Part shown: in pieces, positions 45,558 through 53,574 of the stretch
Numbering within the stretch: position 1 is the stretch's first letter
Layout of the letters: each line of letters starts with the position of its first letter
Assembly: GCA_029721435.1 (NCBI GenBank)
Contig: CM056580.1
Location: 29,506,367 to 29,570,366 of the forward strand
DNA from: Gymnothorax reevesii
Taxonomy: Eukaryota > Chordata > Actinopteri > Anguilliformes > Muraenidae
Length of the DNA stretch: 64,000 nucleotides
Direction: 5' to 3'
The notes under the pieces: generated by a model
The model's database searches: none
What the model saw: only the letters and a program-made list of their open reading frames with translations
Told to the model about the DNA's origin: nothing
Position numbers and translations under genes: made by a program

Positions 45558-46052
45558 TGTAATGTGAATATAGGCCACTGGATGGCAGTATTTACCTTTT
45601 TTTTTTATTCAGCTCAGACTGGAGCTATGTTTAGACATGTCCTGGACATGTCTGGGGCAAGTCCCCGAAAAGTAAAAAAAAGAGGTCTGAATGTGGGTGG
45701 GGTCTGCAAAAGAGTATATAACGAAAAGAATTGAGACAGTAAAGTAGGAGGAGAAATTGCAAGAAGAAGGATACATGCGACCAGACCTGTCATTCTGTTC
45801 AAGACCTGTGAAGTTTCTTTTGTGGATTTTTGGCCTGTATTTGAGCATTTTTCCTCACCCAGGACATCACCAAGCCACCCCACCAAAACAAGGGACTGTA
45901 AATATTTCTTTTTTTTTATATATATATTCAATCTTGGTCTAAGTTGTAAATAGTAGTTTAGTCTTTGTTAATTAAATGTGTTTGAGTTTTAAAAACTGTG
46001 TCTGTCATCCCTTGCTGTTGCTGTTGTGTTGTAATGTAATAACAAATTGGGG
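45558..46052 (+). repeat. 5' LTR (495 bp, last few bases lost)
   Basis: It starts TGTAATGTGAATATAGGCC. TATA box GTATATA at 45714-45720 and ATTAAA at 45971-45976. It matches the 3' LTR up to AATTGGGG. The final CCATAACA of the 3' LTR is absent, and sequence runs straight into GCTCAAGTCC of the primer site. Confidence 0.9.
45633..45653 (+). promoter_or_regulatory. p53-type response element in 5' LTR
   Basis: Half-sites AGACATGTCC and GGACATGTCT, separated by one T, each fit RRRCWWGYYY at all ten positions. The site lies about 60 bp upstream of the LTR TATA box. Seen in sequence; binding is inferred. Confidence 0.65.
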
Positions 46053-46066
46053 GCTCAAGTCCGGGA
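46048..46066 (+). promoter_or_regulatory. Primer-binding site, tRNA-Pro-like
   Basis: TGGGGGCTCAAGTCCGGGA resembles the proline-tRNA primer site of gammaretroviruses, apart from two extra A bases. It overlaps the G-run where the LTR end was lost. The primer identity is therefore tentative. Confidence 0.55.
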
Positions 46067-46158
46067 CGAACATTGTGTGAGTCATTTATTGAAAATTTAA
46101 CATTTCAAATTGTGAAATTGATTTTTTTAATTGAATACATATATATAGAACAACAGCA

Positions 46159-46452
46159 ATGGATGATTTCTTGGCATCACCAACCGTAGGGGTTTTGAAG
46201 TCTTTTAAAAAGACAGAACTGTTGGAAATATGCAGACATTTGGAGCTGACAGAGGTAAAACCAGCCATGCGAAAAGCAAGACTGGCTAGAGAGATAGTTG
46301 AATATTACATTGATGAAAATGTGTTTGCACCAGGAGATTTGGAACAGTTTCCAGTGGAAAATCCAAATAAAGAAATGGAACTTAAATTAAAAATGCAGAG
46401 ATTGAAAGGGAAGAAAAAGAAAAACAAAGGCAGTTTGAGTTGGAAAAATTAG
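46159..46452 (+). pseudogene. Gag N-terminal remnant of the Gmr1-like element
   Basis: The frame begins MDDFLASPTVGVLKSFKKTE and contains a SAP-like helical segment (LLEICRHLELTEVKPAMRKA), typical of the first part of Gmr1-type Gag. Near 46390 it leaves frame in an A-rich run. The adjacent frame continues as a charged Glu/Lys helix into the protease ORF. The capsid part, related to vertebrate SCAN domains, and the zinc knuckle expected before the protease are not found. The copy could not make normal particles. Confidence 0.75.
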
Positions 46453-47120
46453 CAAGAGAAGAGAAAAAAGAAAGGGAGGAAAAAGAAAAAGAAAAGGATA
46501 CCAAACCAAATGCCTTTGTGAAAACAAGGTTAGACACCCCTGTAGTAGATAACCGATCTGCTAAATTACCTGCTTCTAGTGGGGCTAAAAAGCCTGATAC
46601 AGCTGACTTTGTGAGGGAGGACTTTCTTCCATTTGTGTCAGAGGGATTTGTGGCTCTGAATGAGCATACTACTCCTGTCCCCATATATATCCTAAGGGAT
46701 ACCGGAGCTTCTCAGTCACTTTTGTTGATGGACTCCTTGGAGTTACGTGATGAGACCGCTTCAGGGGATTTCATACTTGTACAAGGTATTGAAGGGAGGA
46801 CTGTATCTGTACCCCTGCGCTCTATATTCTTGAAGTCAGATTTAGTTACAGGACAGGTAAAGGTGGGACTTATGTCAAGTCTACCTATAAAGGGTGTTTC
46901 TCTGTTGCTAGGCAATGTCCTGGCTGGGGGCAAAGTAGTTCCCCCTGTACATCTTACTTCACAGCCGAGCACTGAAGATGGGGATGAGGACCCATCTCTG
47001 TATCCTTCTTGCGCAGTGACTCGTGCTATGGCCAAGAAGGCTCAAGAAGAAGATGTTGTGGTGCAGTCCAGCACATTGAATATTCAGGACTCAGGTGGTT
47101 CGCCTCATGACTCTGATTAG
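46440..47120 (+). CDS. Retropepsin-type aspartic protease region
   Basis: A 226-codon frame. Residues 1-25 are a Glu/Lys-rich helix left from Gag. The protease follows: ILRDTGASQSLLL with the active-site D-T-G at residues 87-89, then SVPLRSIFLKSDLVTGQVKV and SLLLGNVLAGGKVVP, the flap and the L-L-G-N substrate-wall motif typical of metavirus proteases. The C-terminal part is acidic linker. It ends at TAG 47118-47120, beyond which the same frame continues as integrase-RT from 47127. The protease is one domain of a polyprotein, not a separate gene. Confidence 0.85.
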   Translation: MEKLAREEKKEREEKEKEKDTKPNAFVKTRLDTPVVDNRSAKLPASSGAKKPDTADFVREDFLPFVSEGFVALNEHTTPVPIYILRDTGASQSLLLMDSLELRDETASGDFILVQGIEGRTVSVPLRSIFLKSDLVTGQVKVGLMSSLPIKGVSLLLGNVLAGGKVVPPVHLTSQPSTEDGDEDPSLYPSCAVTRAMAKKAQEEDVVVQSSTLNIQDSGGSPHDSD

Positions 47121-47126
47121 CCTACT

Positions 47127-50027
47127 ATGGTTTCTCCGTTTGAGAACTTATCAGACACTTTTATCAGTTCATTGTTCAGCCAGCCAGATGGGTTTGGTGA
47201 TTCTGATGTGTCCGGAGACTTGTCTCTGTCCAGAAAGCGGTTGATTGAGGAGCAAACTAATGATCCTGAAATTTGTGTACTAAAGAGGAGAGCCCTTCCT
47301 GATAAAGAAATAGACGCAGTTCCAGTTGGGTATTATCTCAAGGATGGTGTGTTGATGCGGAAGTGGCGCCCTCCTGATATCCCTGCCAATGCAGATTGGG
47401 CAGTGGTCAGGCAAATTGTTGTTCCGAAGGTCTACAGGAATGAGATCTTAACAATGGCTCATAGTTTACCTTTAGGAGGTCATCTTGGTGTTAACAAGAC
47501 TGTTGATAAGATCATGAAACACTTCTTTTGGCCTGGGCTTCGGAAAGACGTTTCCAACTTTTGCAAAACCTGTCACACTTGTCAGGTAGTTGGAAAACAC
47601 CAGTTAGACCCACCTGTAGCTCCATTGCAGCCTATCCCAGCATTTGGGGAGCCATTCTCTAAGGTCATTGTTGATTGTGTTGGTCCATTACCCAAGACTA
47701 GATCTGGAAATAAGTACTTGCTGAAAATCATGTGTGCATCTACCAGATTCCCTGAAGCCATACCTCTACGTAACATCAAGGCAACTGCAATCTCAAAGTC
47801 TTTGATAAAGTTCTTCACGTTGTTTGGCCTTCCCAGGGAAATTCAGTCAGACCAAGGTAGCAATTTCACTTCCGGATTGTTTCAGCAGGTTGTGTATGAA
47901 CTAGGTGCAAAGCAGATTCTTTCTAGTGCCTATCATCCAGAAAGTCAGGGTGCCTTAGAGCGGTTTCATTCCACTCTCAAGACAATGATGAGGACTTATT
48001 GTTATGACCATGAGAAAGACTGGGATGAAGGTGTTCATTTGCTGTTGTTTGCAGCTAGAGAAGCAGTGCAGGAGTCTACTGGATTCAGTCCATTTGAGCT
48101 AGTGTTTGGTCATGAAGTGAGAGGACCTTTGCTATTATTGAGTGAACAATGGCAAGAGGAAGAGCCGCACATCAGTCTGTTAGACTATGTTAGCAAGTTC
48201 AAGGAAAGATTGCGTGCAGCTTGTGACCTAGCCAAAGAGAACTTGAAATCAAGTCAGGGAAAAATGAAAACTTGGTATGATCATAAGGCTAGAAGCCGTG
48301 AGTTTAAACCAGGAGACAAGGTCCTTGTGTTGTTTCCCTTGCAGTCCAATCCATTGCAGGCAAGATTTCATGGTCCTTATGAAATTCTGACAAAACTCAA
48401 TGATCTCAATTACATTGTGAAGACTCCAGATAGGAGAAAACCAAAACAATTGTGTCACATTAACATGCTGAAGCCTTATCATGACAGAAATGCTGGGGTT
48501 GCAGCTGTCACTTCAGATTCTCCTATGGCCGAGATGTGTGAAGATGAGGGGGAGTTTCAAGATGATGAACCTAGAATTAAAGCTGAAGTTCTTTCATGTG
48601 AATTGTCAAACACTGAAGTGTTGCAAAATCTTGATGTAAAACTCCAGCACTTAGAACCCTCAGAGAGAGATCAGTTTAAGAGGTTGATCAAGAAATATGA
48701 GGATCTGTTTCCTGATGTTCCAAAAAGAGTTACTATAGCCTCTCATGATGTAGATGTTGGTGATGCCAAACCAATAAAACAGCATCCAAACCGGATGAAT
48801 CCTGAAAAGAGAAAGATTGCTGAGAAAGAGGTTGAGTACAGGTTAAAACATGATATTATCAGACCCTCCAACTCCGATTGGAGTTCACCCTGTGTGCTAG
48901 TTCCAAAACCTGATGGAAGTACTAGATTCTGTACAGATTATCGCAAAGTCAATGCTGTAACTAGAACTGATGTGTTTCCAATACCTAGGATTGATGATTG
49001 TATTGATAGAGTAGGGCAAGCAAAGTTTCTGACCAAGATTGATTTATTGAAGGGTTATTGGTGTGTGCCTTTAACTGAGAGGGCCAAGAGCATCTCTGCT
49101 TTTGCCACACCATCTGGATTGTACCAGTATGAAGTCCTACCCTTTGGCATGAAAAATGCCCCAGCCACGTTCCAAAGGATGATACAGTCTACAATCGCCG
49201 GATTGCCACACACCGGTGCGTACATCGATGACCTGATCACATGGAGTGACTCCTGGGAAGAACATCTAAAAGATGTAGAGACGTTGTTCCAGCGCCTGAC
49301 CCAGGCTAACCTGACTGTTAACCTGAGCAAGAGTGACTTTGGTTGTGCTACTGTCACCTATCTTGGCTACGTCATAGGCCAGGGTAAGGTGGCACCCATA
49401 AATGCTAAAGTCCAAGCCATCATGGACTTTCCAGTTCCTGACAACAAAAAAGCTTTGCGCCGCTTCCTTGGAATGATCGGGTACTACCGCAAGTTCTGCA
49501 AGAACTTTGCTGAGATTGCTCTCGGTCTAACTAACCAACTGAAAAAAGGCGTAAAGTTCACTTGGGATGATGCATGCCAGAGAGCCTTCGATCGCCTGAA
49601 GTCTCTGCTGTGTCACTTCCCCGTGCTCAAATCTCCTGACTTCAACAAACCGTTCTCCATCGCGGTCGATGCTAGCGACCAAGCTTGTGGATCTGTGCTC
49701 CTACAGAGAAGTGACTCTGATGACATTGAGCATCCCGTGGCATACTTCTCCAGGAAGTTCAATCGCCACCAAAGGAACTATTCCACAATAGAGAAGGAAC
49801 TGTTGGCTCTGGTCCTTTCTTTACAACACTTTGAGGTTTATGTTTGTACAGGGGAAAAGCCAATGATTGTGTACACTGACCACAATCCGTTAATGTTTTT
49901 GAGTAAGATGAAAAACAAGAATTTGAGATTGTTGAATTGGAGTTTGATTTTACCGGAGTTTGACTTGGAAATTAAGCATGTGAAGGGTACAGACAATGTA
50001 ATTGCTGATTGCTTATCGCGTGTTTGA
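47127..50027 (+). CDS. Integrase-reverse transcriptase-RNase H polyprotein (Gmr1-type pol)
   Basis: 966 open codons. Integrase comes first: zinc-binding H112, H119, C149, C152; catalytic D183, D242, E278 (35 residues between the last two, DD35E); and a GPY/F-type module near residue 416 (FHGPYEIL). Reverse transcriptase follows from about 590: WSSPCVLVPKPDG, DLLKGYWCVPL, LPFGMKNAPATFQRM and AYIDDL with Y699-D702. RNase H is last: VDASD (D848), IEKEL (E889), YTDHNPL (D918), ending DNVIADCLSRV. All key residues are present, so the enzymes look intact although gag is not. The real start is probably upstream, in frame through the TAG at 47118. Confidence 0.95.
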   Translation: MVSPFENLSDTFISSLFSQPDGFGDSDVSGDLSLSRKRLIEEQTNDPEICVLKRRALPDKEIDAVPVGYYLKDGVLMRKWRPPDIPANADWAVVRQIVVPKVYRNEILTMAHSLPLGGHLGVNKTVDKIMKHFFWPGLRKDVSNFCKTCHTCQVVGKHQLDPPVAPLQPIPAFGEPFSKVIVDCVGPLPKTRSGNKYLLKIMCASTRFPEAIPLRNIKATAISKSLIKFFTLFGLPREIQSDQGSNFTSGLFQQVVYELGAKQILSSAYHPESQGALERFHSTLKTMMRTYCYDHEKDWDEGVHLLLFAAREAVQESTGFSPFELVFGHEVRGPLLLLSEQWQEEEPHISLLDYVSKFKERLRAACDLAKENLKSSQGKMKTWYDHKARSREFKPGDKVLVLFPLQSNPLQARFHGPYEILTKLNDLNYIVKTPDRRKPKQLCHINMLKPYHDRNAGVAAVTSDSPMAEMCEDEGEFQDDEPRIKAEVLSCELSNTEVLQNLDVKLQHLEPSERDQFKRLIKKYEDLFPDVPKRVTIASHDVDVGDAKPIKQHPNRMNPEKRKIAEKEVEYRLKHDIIRPSNSDWSSPCVLVPKPDGSTRFCTDYRKVNAVTRTDVFPIPRIDDCIDRVGQAKFLTKIDLLKGYWCVPLTERAKSISAFATPSGLYQYEVLPFGMKNAPATFQRMIQSTIAGLPHTGAYIDDLITWSDSWEEHLKDVETLFQRLTQANLTVNLSKSDFGCATVTYLGYVIGQGKVAPINAKVQAIMDFPVPDNKKALRRFLGMIGYYRKFCKNFAEIALGLTNQLKKGVKFTWDDACQRAFDRLKSLLCHFPVLKSPDFNKPFSIAVDASDQACGSVLLQRSDSDDIEHPVAYFSRKFNRHQRNYSTIEKELLALVLSLQHFEVYVCTGEKPMIVYTDHNPLMFLSKMKNKNLRLLNWSLILPEFDLEIKHVKGTDNVIADCLSRV

Positions 50028-50154
50028 ATATGTATATATATACCACATGTTTATTTGAATATTGTATGATATGTATATAAAGACAAGTGTCCACTTAACC
50101 ATTTTGTATTGAAAAGAAAAATTTTGCCTTTATGAGTCAAAATTTTTCCCTTTT

Positions 50155-50164
50155 GGAATGGAGG
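50155..50164 (+). promoter_or_regulatory. Polypurine tract
   Basis: GGAATGGAGG immediately precedes the 3' LTR, the expected place for plus-strand priming. Confidence 0.75.
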
Positions 50165-50663
50165 TGTAATGTGAATATAGGCCACTGGATAGCAGTATTT
50201 ACCTTTTTTTTATTCAGCTCAGACTGGAGCTACGTTTAGACATGTCCTGGACATGTCTGTGGCAAGTCCCCGAAAAGTAAAAAAAAGAGGTCTGAATGTG
50301 GGTGGGGTCTGCAAAAGAGTATATAAGGAAAAGAATTGAGACAGTTAAGTAGGAGGAGAAATTGCAAGAAGAAGGATACATGTGACCAGACCTGTCATTC
50401 TGTTCAAGACCTGTGAAGTTTCTTTTGTGGATTTTTGGCCTGTATTTGACCATTTTTCCTCACCCAGGACATCACCAAGCCACCCCACCAAAACAAGGGA
50501 CTGTAAATATTTCTTTTTTTTAATATATATTCAATCTTGGTCTAAGTTGTAAATAGTAGTTTAGTCTTTGTTAATTAAATGTGTTTGAGTTTTAAAAACT
50601 GTGTCTGTCATCCCTTGCTGTTGCTGTTGTGTTGTAATGTAATAACGAATTGGGGCCATAACA
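50165..50663 (+). repeat. 3' LTR (499 bp)
   Basis: Starts TGTAATGTG and ends CCATAACA. TATA box at about 50319-50326. It carries the same p53-type site at 50238-50258. Differs from the 5' LTR at about eight positions and in the lengths of T and TA runs. Confidence 0.9.
50238..50258 (+). promoter_or_regulatory. p53-type response element in 3' LTR
   Basis: Half-sites AGACATGTCC and GGACATGTCT with a one-base spacer, identical to the 5' LTR copy. Confidence 0.65.
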
Positions 50664-50800
50664 ATACATAGACCAAGGTCAACAACCACTGGGCCAATCA
50701 TCTCAAACCTGGCAGGAAATGCTCACGTAAATACCTGAAACATAGGTAATCAAATGTAGGGGTACTGATTGTCCATGGTCACAGACTCACAGACGGAATC

Positions 50801-51540
50801 ACAGAATTGGCCTGCATGAACAGAGTCCCAGATTTTGCAAGGAAATTCAGCTGATGGAGAAATAATCTTTCAAACAAATGCCTTTTCCCTCTGAAGAACA
50901 AGCCAAACCTACTTGGCTGTAAGTTAATAGAAATGTGTCAGAGATGGGAGTCCAAACACGCTTTCGTTGTTAAGGGCCCCAATTTAAGATGAAAGACTGC
51001 CACCCTGTTTGCACAGCTGACTGGGTCCCTTGCTGCCATCCCCATTAATTCCTAGCATAGAGGGAACTTTTTACTACCATTACAGTACCACGCCAAATGA
51101 AGTAGTCATTCAATCTTTACTAAATATTGAAACACTAAGCTCTCCCAAAAGCAAATTTGTCAATGATGTTTATGGTTGTATTAGCTACAGTACGTGGAAC
51201 ATGTCCACTCCAAAAACACGACTTGATCGTAGCAGCCACTCTGACAGAACAACATTGCCAACAGTAGTCTCTAGCATGACTGAATATTTAATCCGATAAA
51301 TTATTAAAAATTGGCATACTACAGCCATGCCATACATGTTTGATATTACACGTGTAATACAGCTTTCTCACATTGCAAATAGTCAGATTACATTCATAGA
51401 CAAATTTCAAACTGCAGCTCAAGTCTCTTAAATTGCATTCTCATACTCCTCACCTGCATCCTATCCTTGCATCTTAGTCCCACCCACCGAGGACGCATGG
51501 AGGAAACAGGAGAGAGGACAGACAAAATGAGGACATATAT
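50801..51540. other. Intron sequence, nothing recognised
   Basis: No element end, array or coding signal identified. Confidence 0.45.
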
Positions 51541-51545
51541 TTTAA

Positions 51546-53570
51546 AGCTGCAGTTGGTAACTTTGAGGAGAGAGAGGACTTCGCATAAAAATTTGAAAAA
51601 AAGCAACTTTCAGATCCCTCCCCCTTTCTCTCCACTGCACTCCTAAGACCCTCCCCCAGAAGGCTGCCGTGCACGCAAAGGCACGAGAGCTGTTAGGCAT
51701 GCAACTGCGGAGAGATTTTGCACTTTCACATTATGAAAGCAACTAAGTTGCCAAGGCTAGACGTTACTGTTGCGAACAGTCAACACTGCTGGCCAACAAA
51801 CAGGCGCGTTGTTAGACCTGAAAATTCCAGGGCAAATATCCCTCCTTCTATTGAAAATAATTAGTCCTGGCTAATTCTAGATGGTTTTCCTTCATTCACA
51901 TGTTTTCCAATTCAAGAATAATCAAGTGGCAGTTGAAGACACGGCTTCTCTCCCCCATGCACTCTAAAAGCGACAAAATAATGGGCTACATTCAGTACCG
52001 AAAAATAATTTGATTATAATTAGGTCTATGCACCATCACTCGGCGATGGCATTTCAGAACTCTTCAGCAAATGAAGGTAATTTCGGCGACAAGTACACAC
52101 ACCTGTGTTTGTAGCATGGTCGCTCAATTCGCAGTAAAAAAAATAAATAAATAAATCAGACAGCAGTCCGATTGGAAAATGTAAACGGATGAAACCACTT
52201 ACTTGTCTGAAATGCCGTCATCAAGTGCAGGTGCACAGACCTAATTATAATTAAATTATTTTTCTGTCCCGAATGCAGCCAATTGTTTTGTCGCTTTTAG
52301 ATCGCATGAGGGAGAGAAGCCGTCTCTTCGATTGCCACTTGATTATTCTTGAATTGGAAAATGTGTTAATAAAGTAAACCCATCTAGAATTAGCCAGAAC
52401 TAATTATTTTCAATAAAGGGAGGGATATAAGCCCCGGATTTTTCAAGTCTAACGACACGCCTTCCAACAAACGAGAAGAAATAAATCATGTCGACATGAA
52501 AAGTAATCTACAGCAGTATGTATTCATTAAAAACCCAGTACACGCTTACTGAAATAAGTTACTCGTTTTTTTTAGTACAGAAACTGTCGTGAATCCAGCT
52601 GAATGGCCAGTAAACCATGTATGTCAGCATTTAGCTGGTGAGAGCACAGAAATGTTACACATATTTATAAGGATAACAACACAACCGATAAGACTGCCAG
52701 GTCACTTCATAAAGACATTTTCTGCTGCTTTCTAATAAAACAACGCCAGTAATGTTAGCCCAAGCACCTGAAACAAGCTAATGTTAGCTCGACTGCAACA
52801 TCACAGTAACATCACATGCACTGCGGAGTACTGTAACAATTACAAGACACCGGCAATTCGAACAGCGACTGTGCTTGTAAGCGACGTTCACTCGCTTATT
52901 TGCAGAGCGAAAATGATTTGATGCTGGTTCGGGCTGGGGTTAGTTTGGTGAGCATGTCAGCGATGCCAACTCGCTTATTTGCAGAGCAAAAATGAACCAA
53001 CGAATAAAGCAGGGTGTTTCCTGTCAAGGAGAAAAGTCGCACTCTGGGTCAGTTTTTAATCTTTCCAGATCAAGGAGTTCCTTCCACCTCTAAAAAGCCA
53101 CTCAGATGTTCACTCTGGTTTTATCCCAGGTTTTGTCAAATTCTTTCTTTTGTGCTTTTTTTTTTTTTCTTTTGGCTTCCTTTTTTTACTTGTGTTAGCC
53201 ATGTGTGCTGTTGCCGGTAACGAAGGTATTGGTATTTTTTTCCTTGTTGATGGCTCTAAGCTCCTGAACCCACTCTGGGAGATTTGAACTTGACTGAGCA
53301 CTGGCGTAAACTGAGGAGCAAGGGGGAGGAGGCTGTCTGCAGCGCATGCATGTGCACTGCTTGACGGCTGTCAGACACCATCCTGGCTCTAATTGGTTCT
53401 TTTCGGTCGGTCCGAATGATTCTTTTAAATTGCAGTAGGAGCATTAGGTGGGTTTAAAGGAGCCTTTTTTAATTACAGAGTACTAGTTTTATGTAATACT
53501 GTCTGTACACAGTGACAGTTTTAGCAAAAATGACAAAAAGTTACTTTTCTAAAACTTACCAACTGCAGCT
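51546..53570 (-). mobile_element. TTAA-flanked element with AGCTGCAGTTGG ends
   Basis: The left end AGCTGCAGTTGGTAACTTT and right end (reverse) AGCTGCAGTTGGTAAGTTT are each flanked by TTAA (51542-51545 and 53571-53574), as in Kolobok or piggyBac-type insertions. On the minus strand a short frame from 53202 (MANTSKKRKPKEKKKKHKRK) is followed near 53080 by WKELLDLERLKTDPECDFS, a segment I associate with small ORFs repeatedly carried by this fish repeat family. No transposase is seen. A 680-bp palindrome is nested at 51795-52475. Confidence 0.65.
51795..52475. repeat. Long palindrome, arms of about 260 bp
   Basis: Left-arm landmarks CCAACAAACAGGCG, AAATATCCCTCC, TGAAAATAATTAGTCCTGGC, CAATTCAAGAATAATCAAGT and CCTAATTATAATC-type sequence are mirrored on the right (GGAGGGATATA, AGAACTAATTATTTTCA, TTGATTATTCTTGAATTGG, GACCTAATTATAATTAAA). 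Identity is about 75-85 percent by eye. The loop is about 52080-52230 and contains an AAAT microsatellite. Confidence 0.7.
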
Positions 53571-53574
53571 TTAA

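Larger units (their letters stand above)
45558..50663 (+). mobile_element. Gmr1-type Ty3/gypsy LTR retrotransposon
   Basis: The 5106-bp element has paired LTRs, TG...CA boundaries and the 4-bp duplication ATAC (45554-45557 and 50664-50667). A primer-binding site follows the 5' LTR, and a purine tract GGAATGGAGG precedes the 3' LTR. Coding order is gag remnant, protease, integrase, reverse transcriptase, RNase H. Integrase upstream of RT is the reverse of usual Ty3/gypsy and defines the Gmr1 group first described from cod. LTRs differ by about eight substitutions plus indels in simple runs, so the insertion is fairly young. Breaks: gag frameshift, missing gag centre, one stop between protease and integrase. 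Confidence 0.93.
45080..50800 (+). repeat. Dispersed repeat copy split by the LTR element
   Basis: 45080-45557 plus 50668-50800 match 55970-56470: TCTAGTGAGATGTTGAATGC versus TTGTGAGATGGTAAATGTTA, GACATGAAATTCTG, GACATTCTCCAATGAACTTC versus GATATTGACCAATGAACTTC, and ACTGGGCCAATCATCTCAAA versus TTGGGCCAGTCATCACATAA. The LTR element occupies the break. Confidence 0.65.

Noticed and set aside
46440..47120. Protease frame as an independent cellular gene
   Set aside because: It lies between the LTRs, carries a retropepsin D-T-G-A-S and continues in the same frame into pol.
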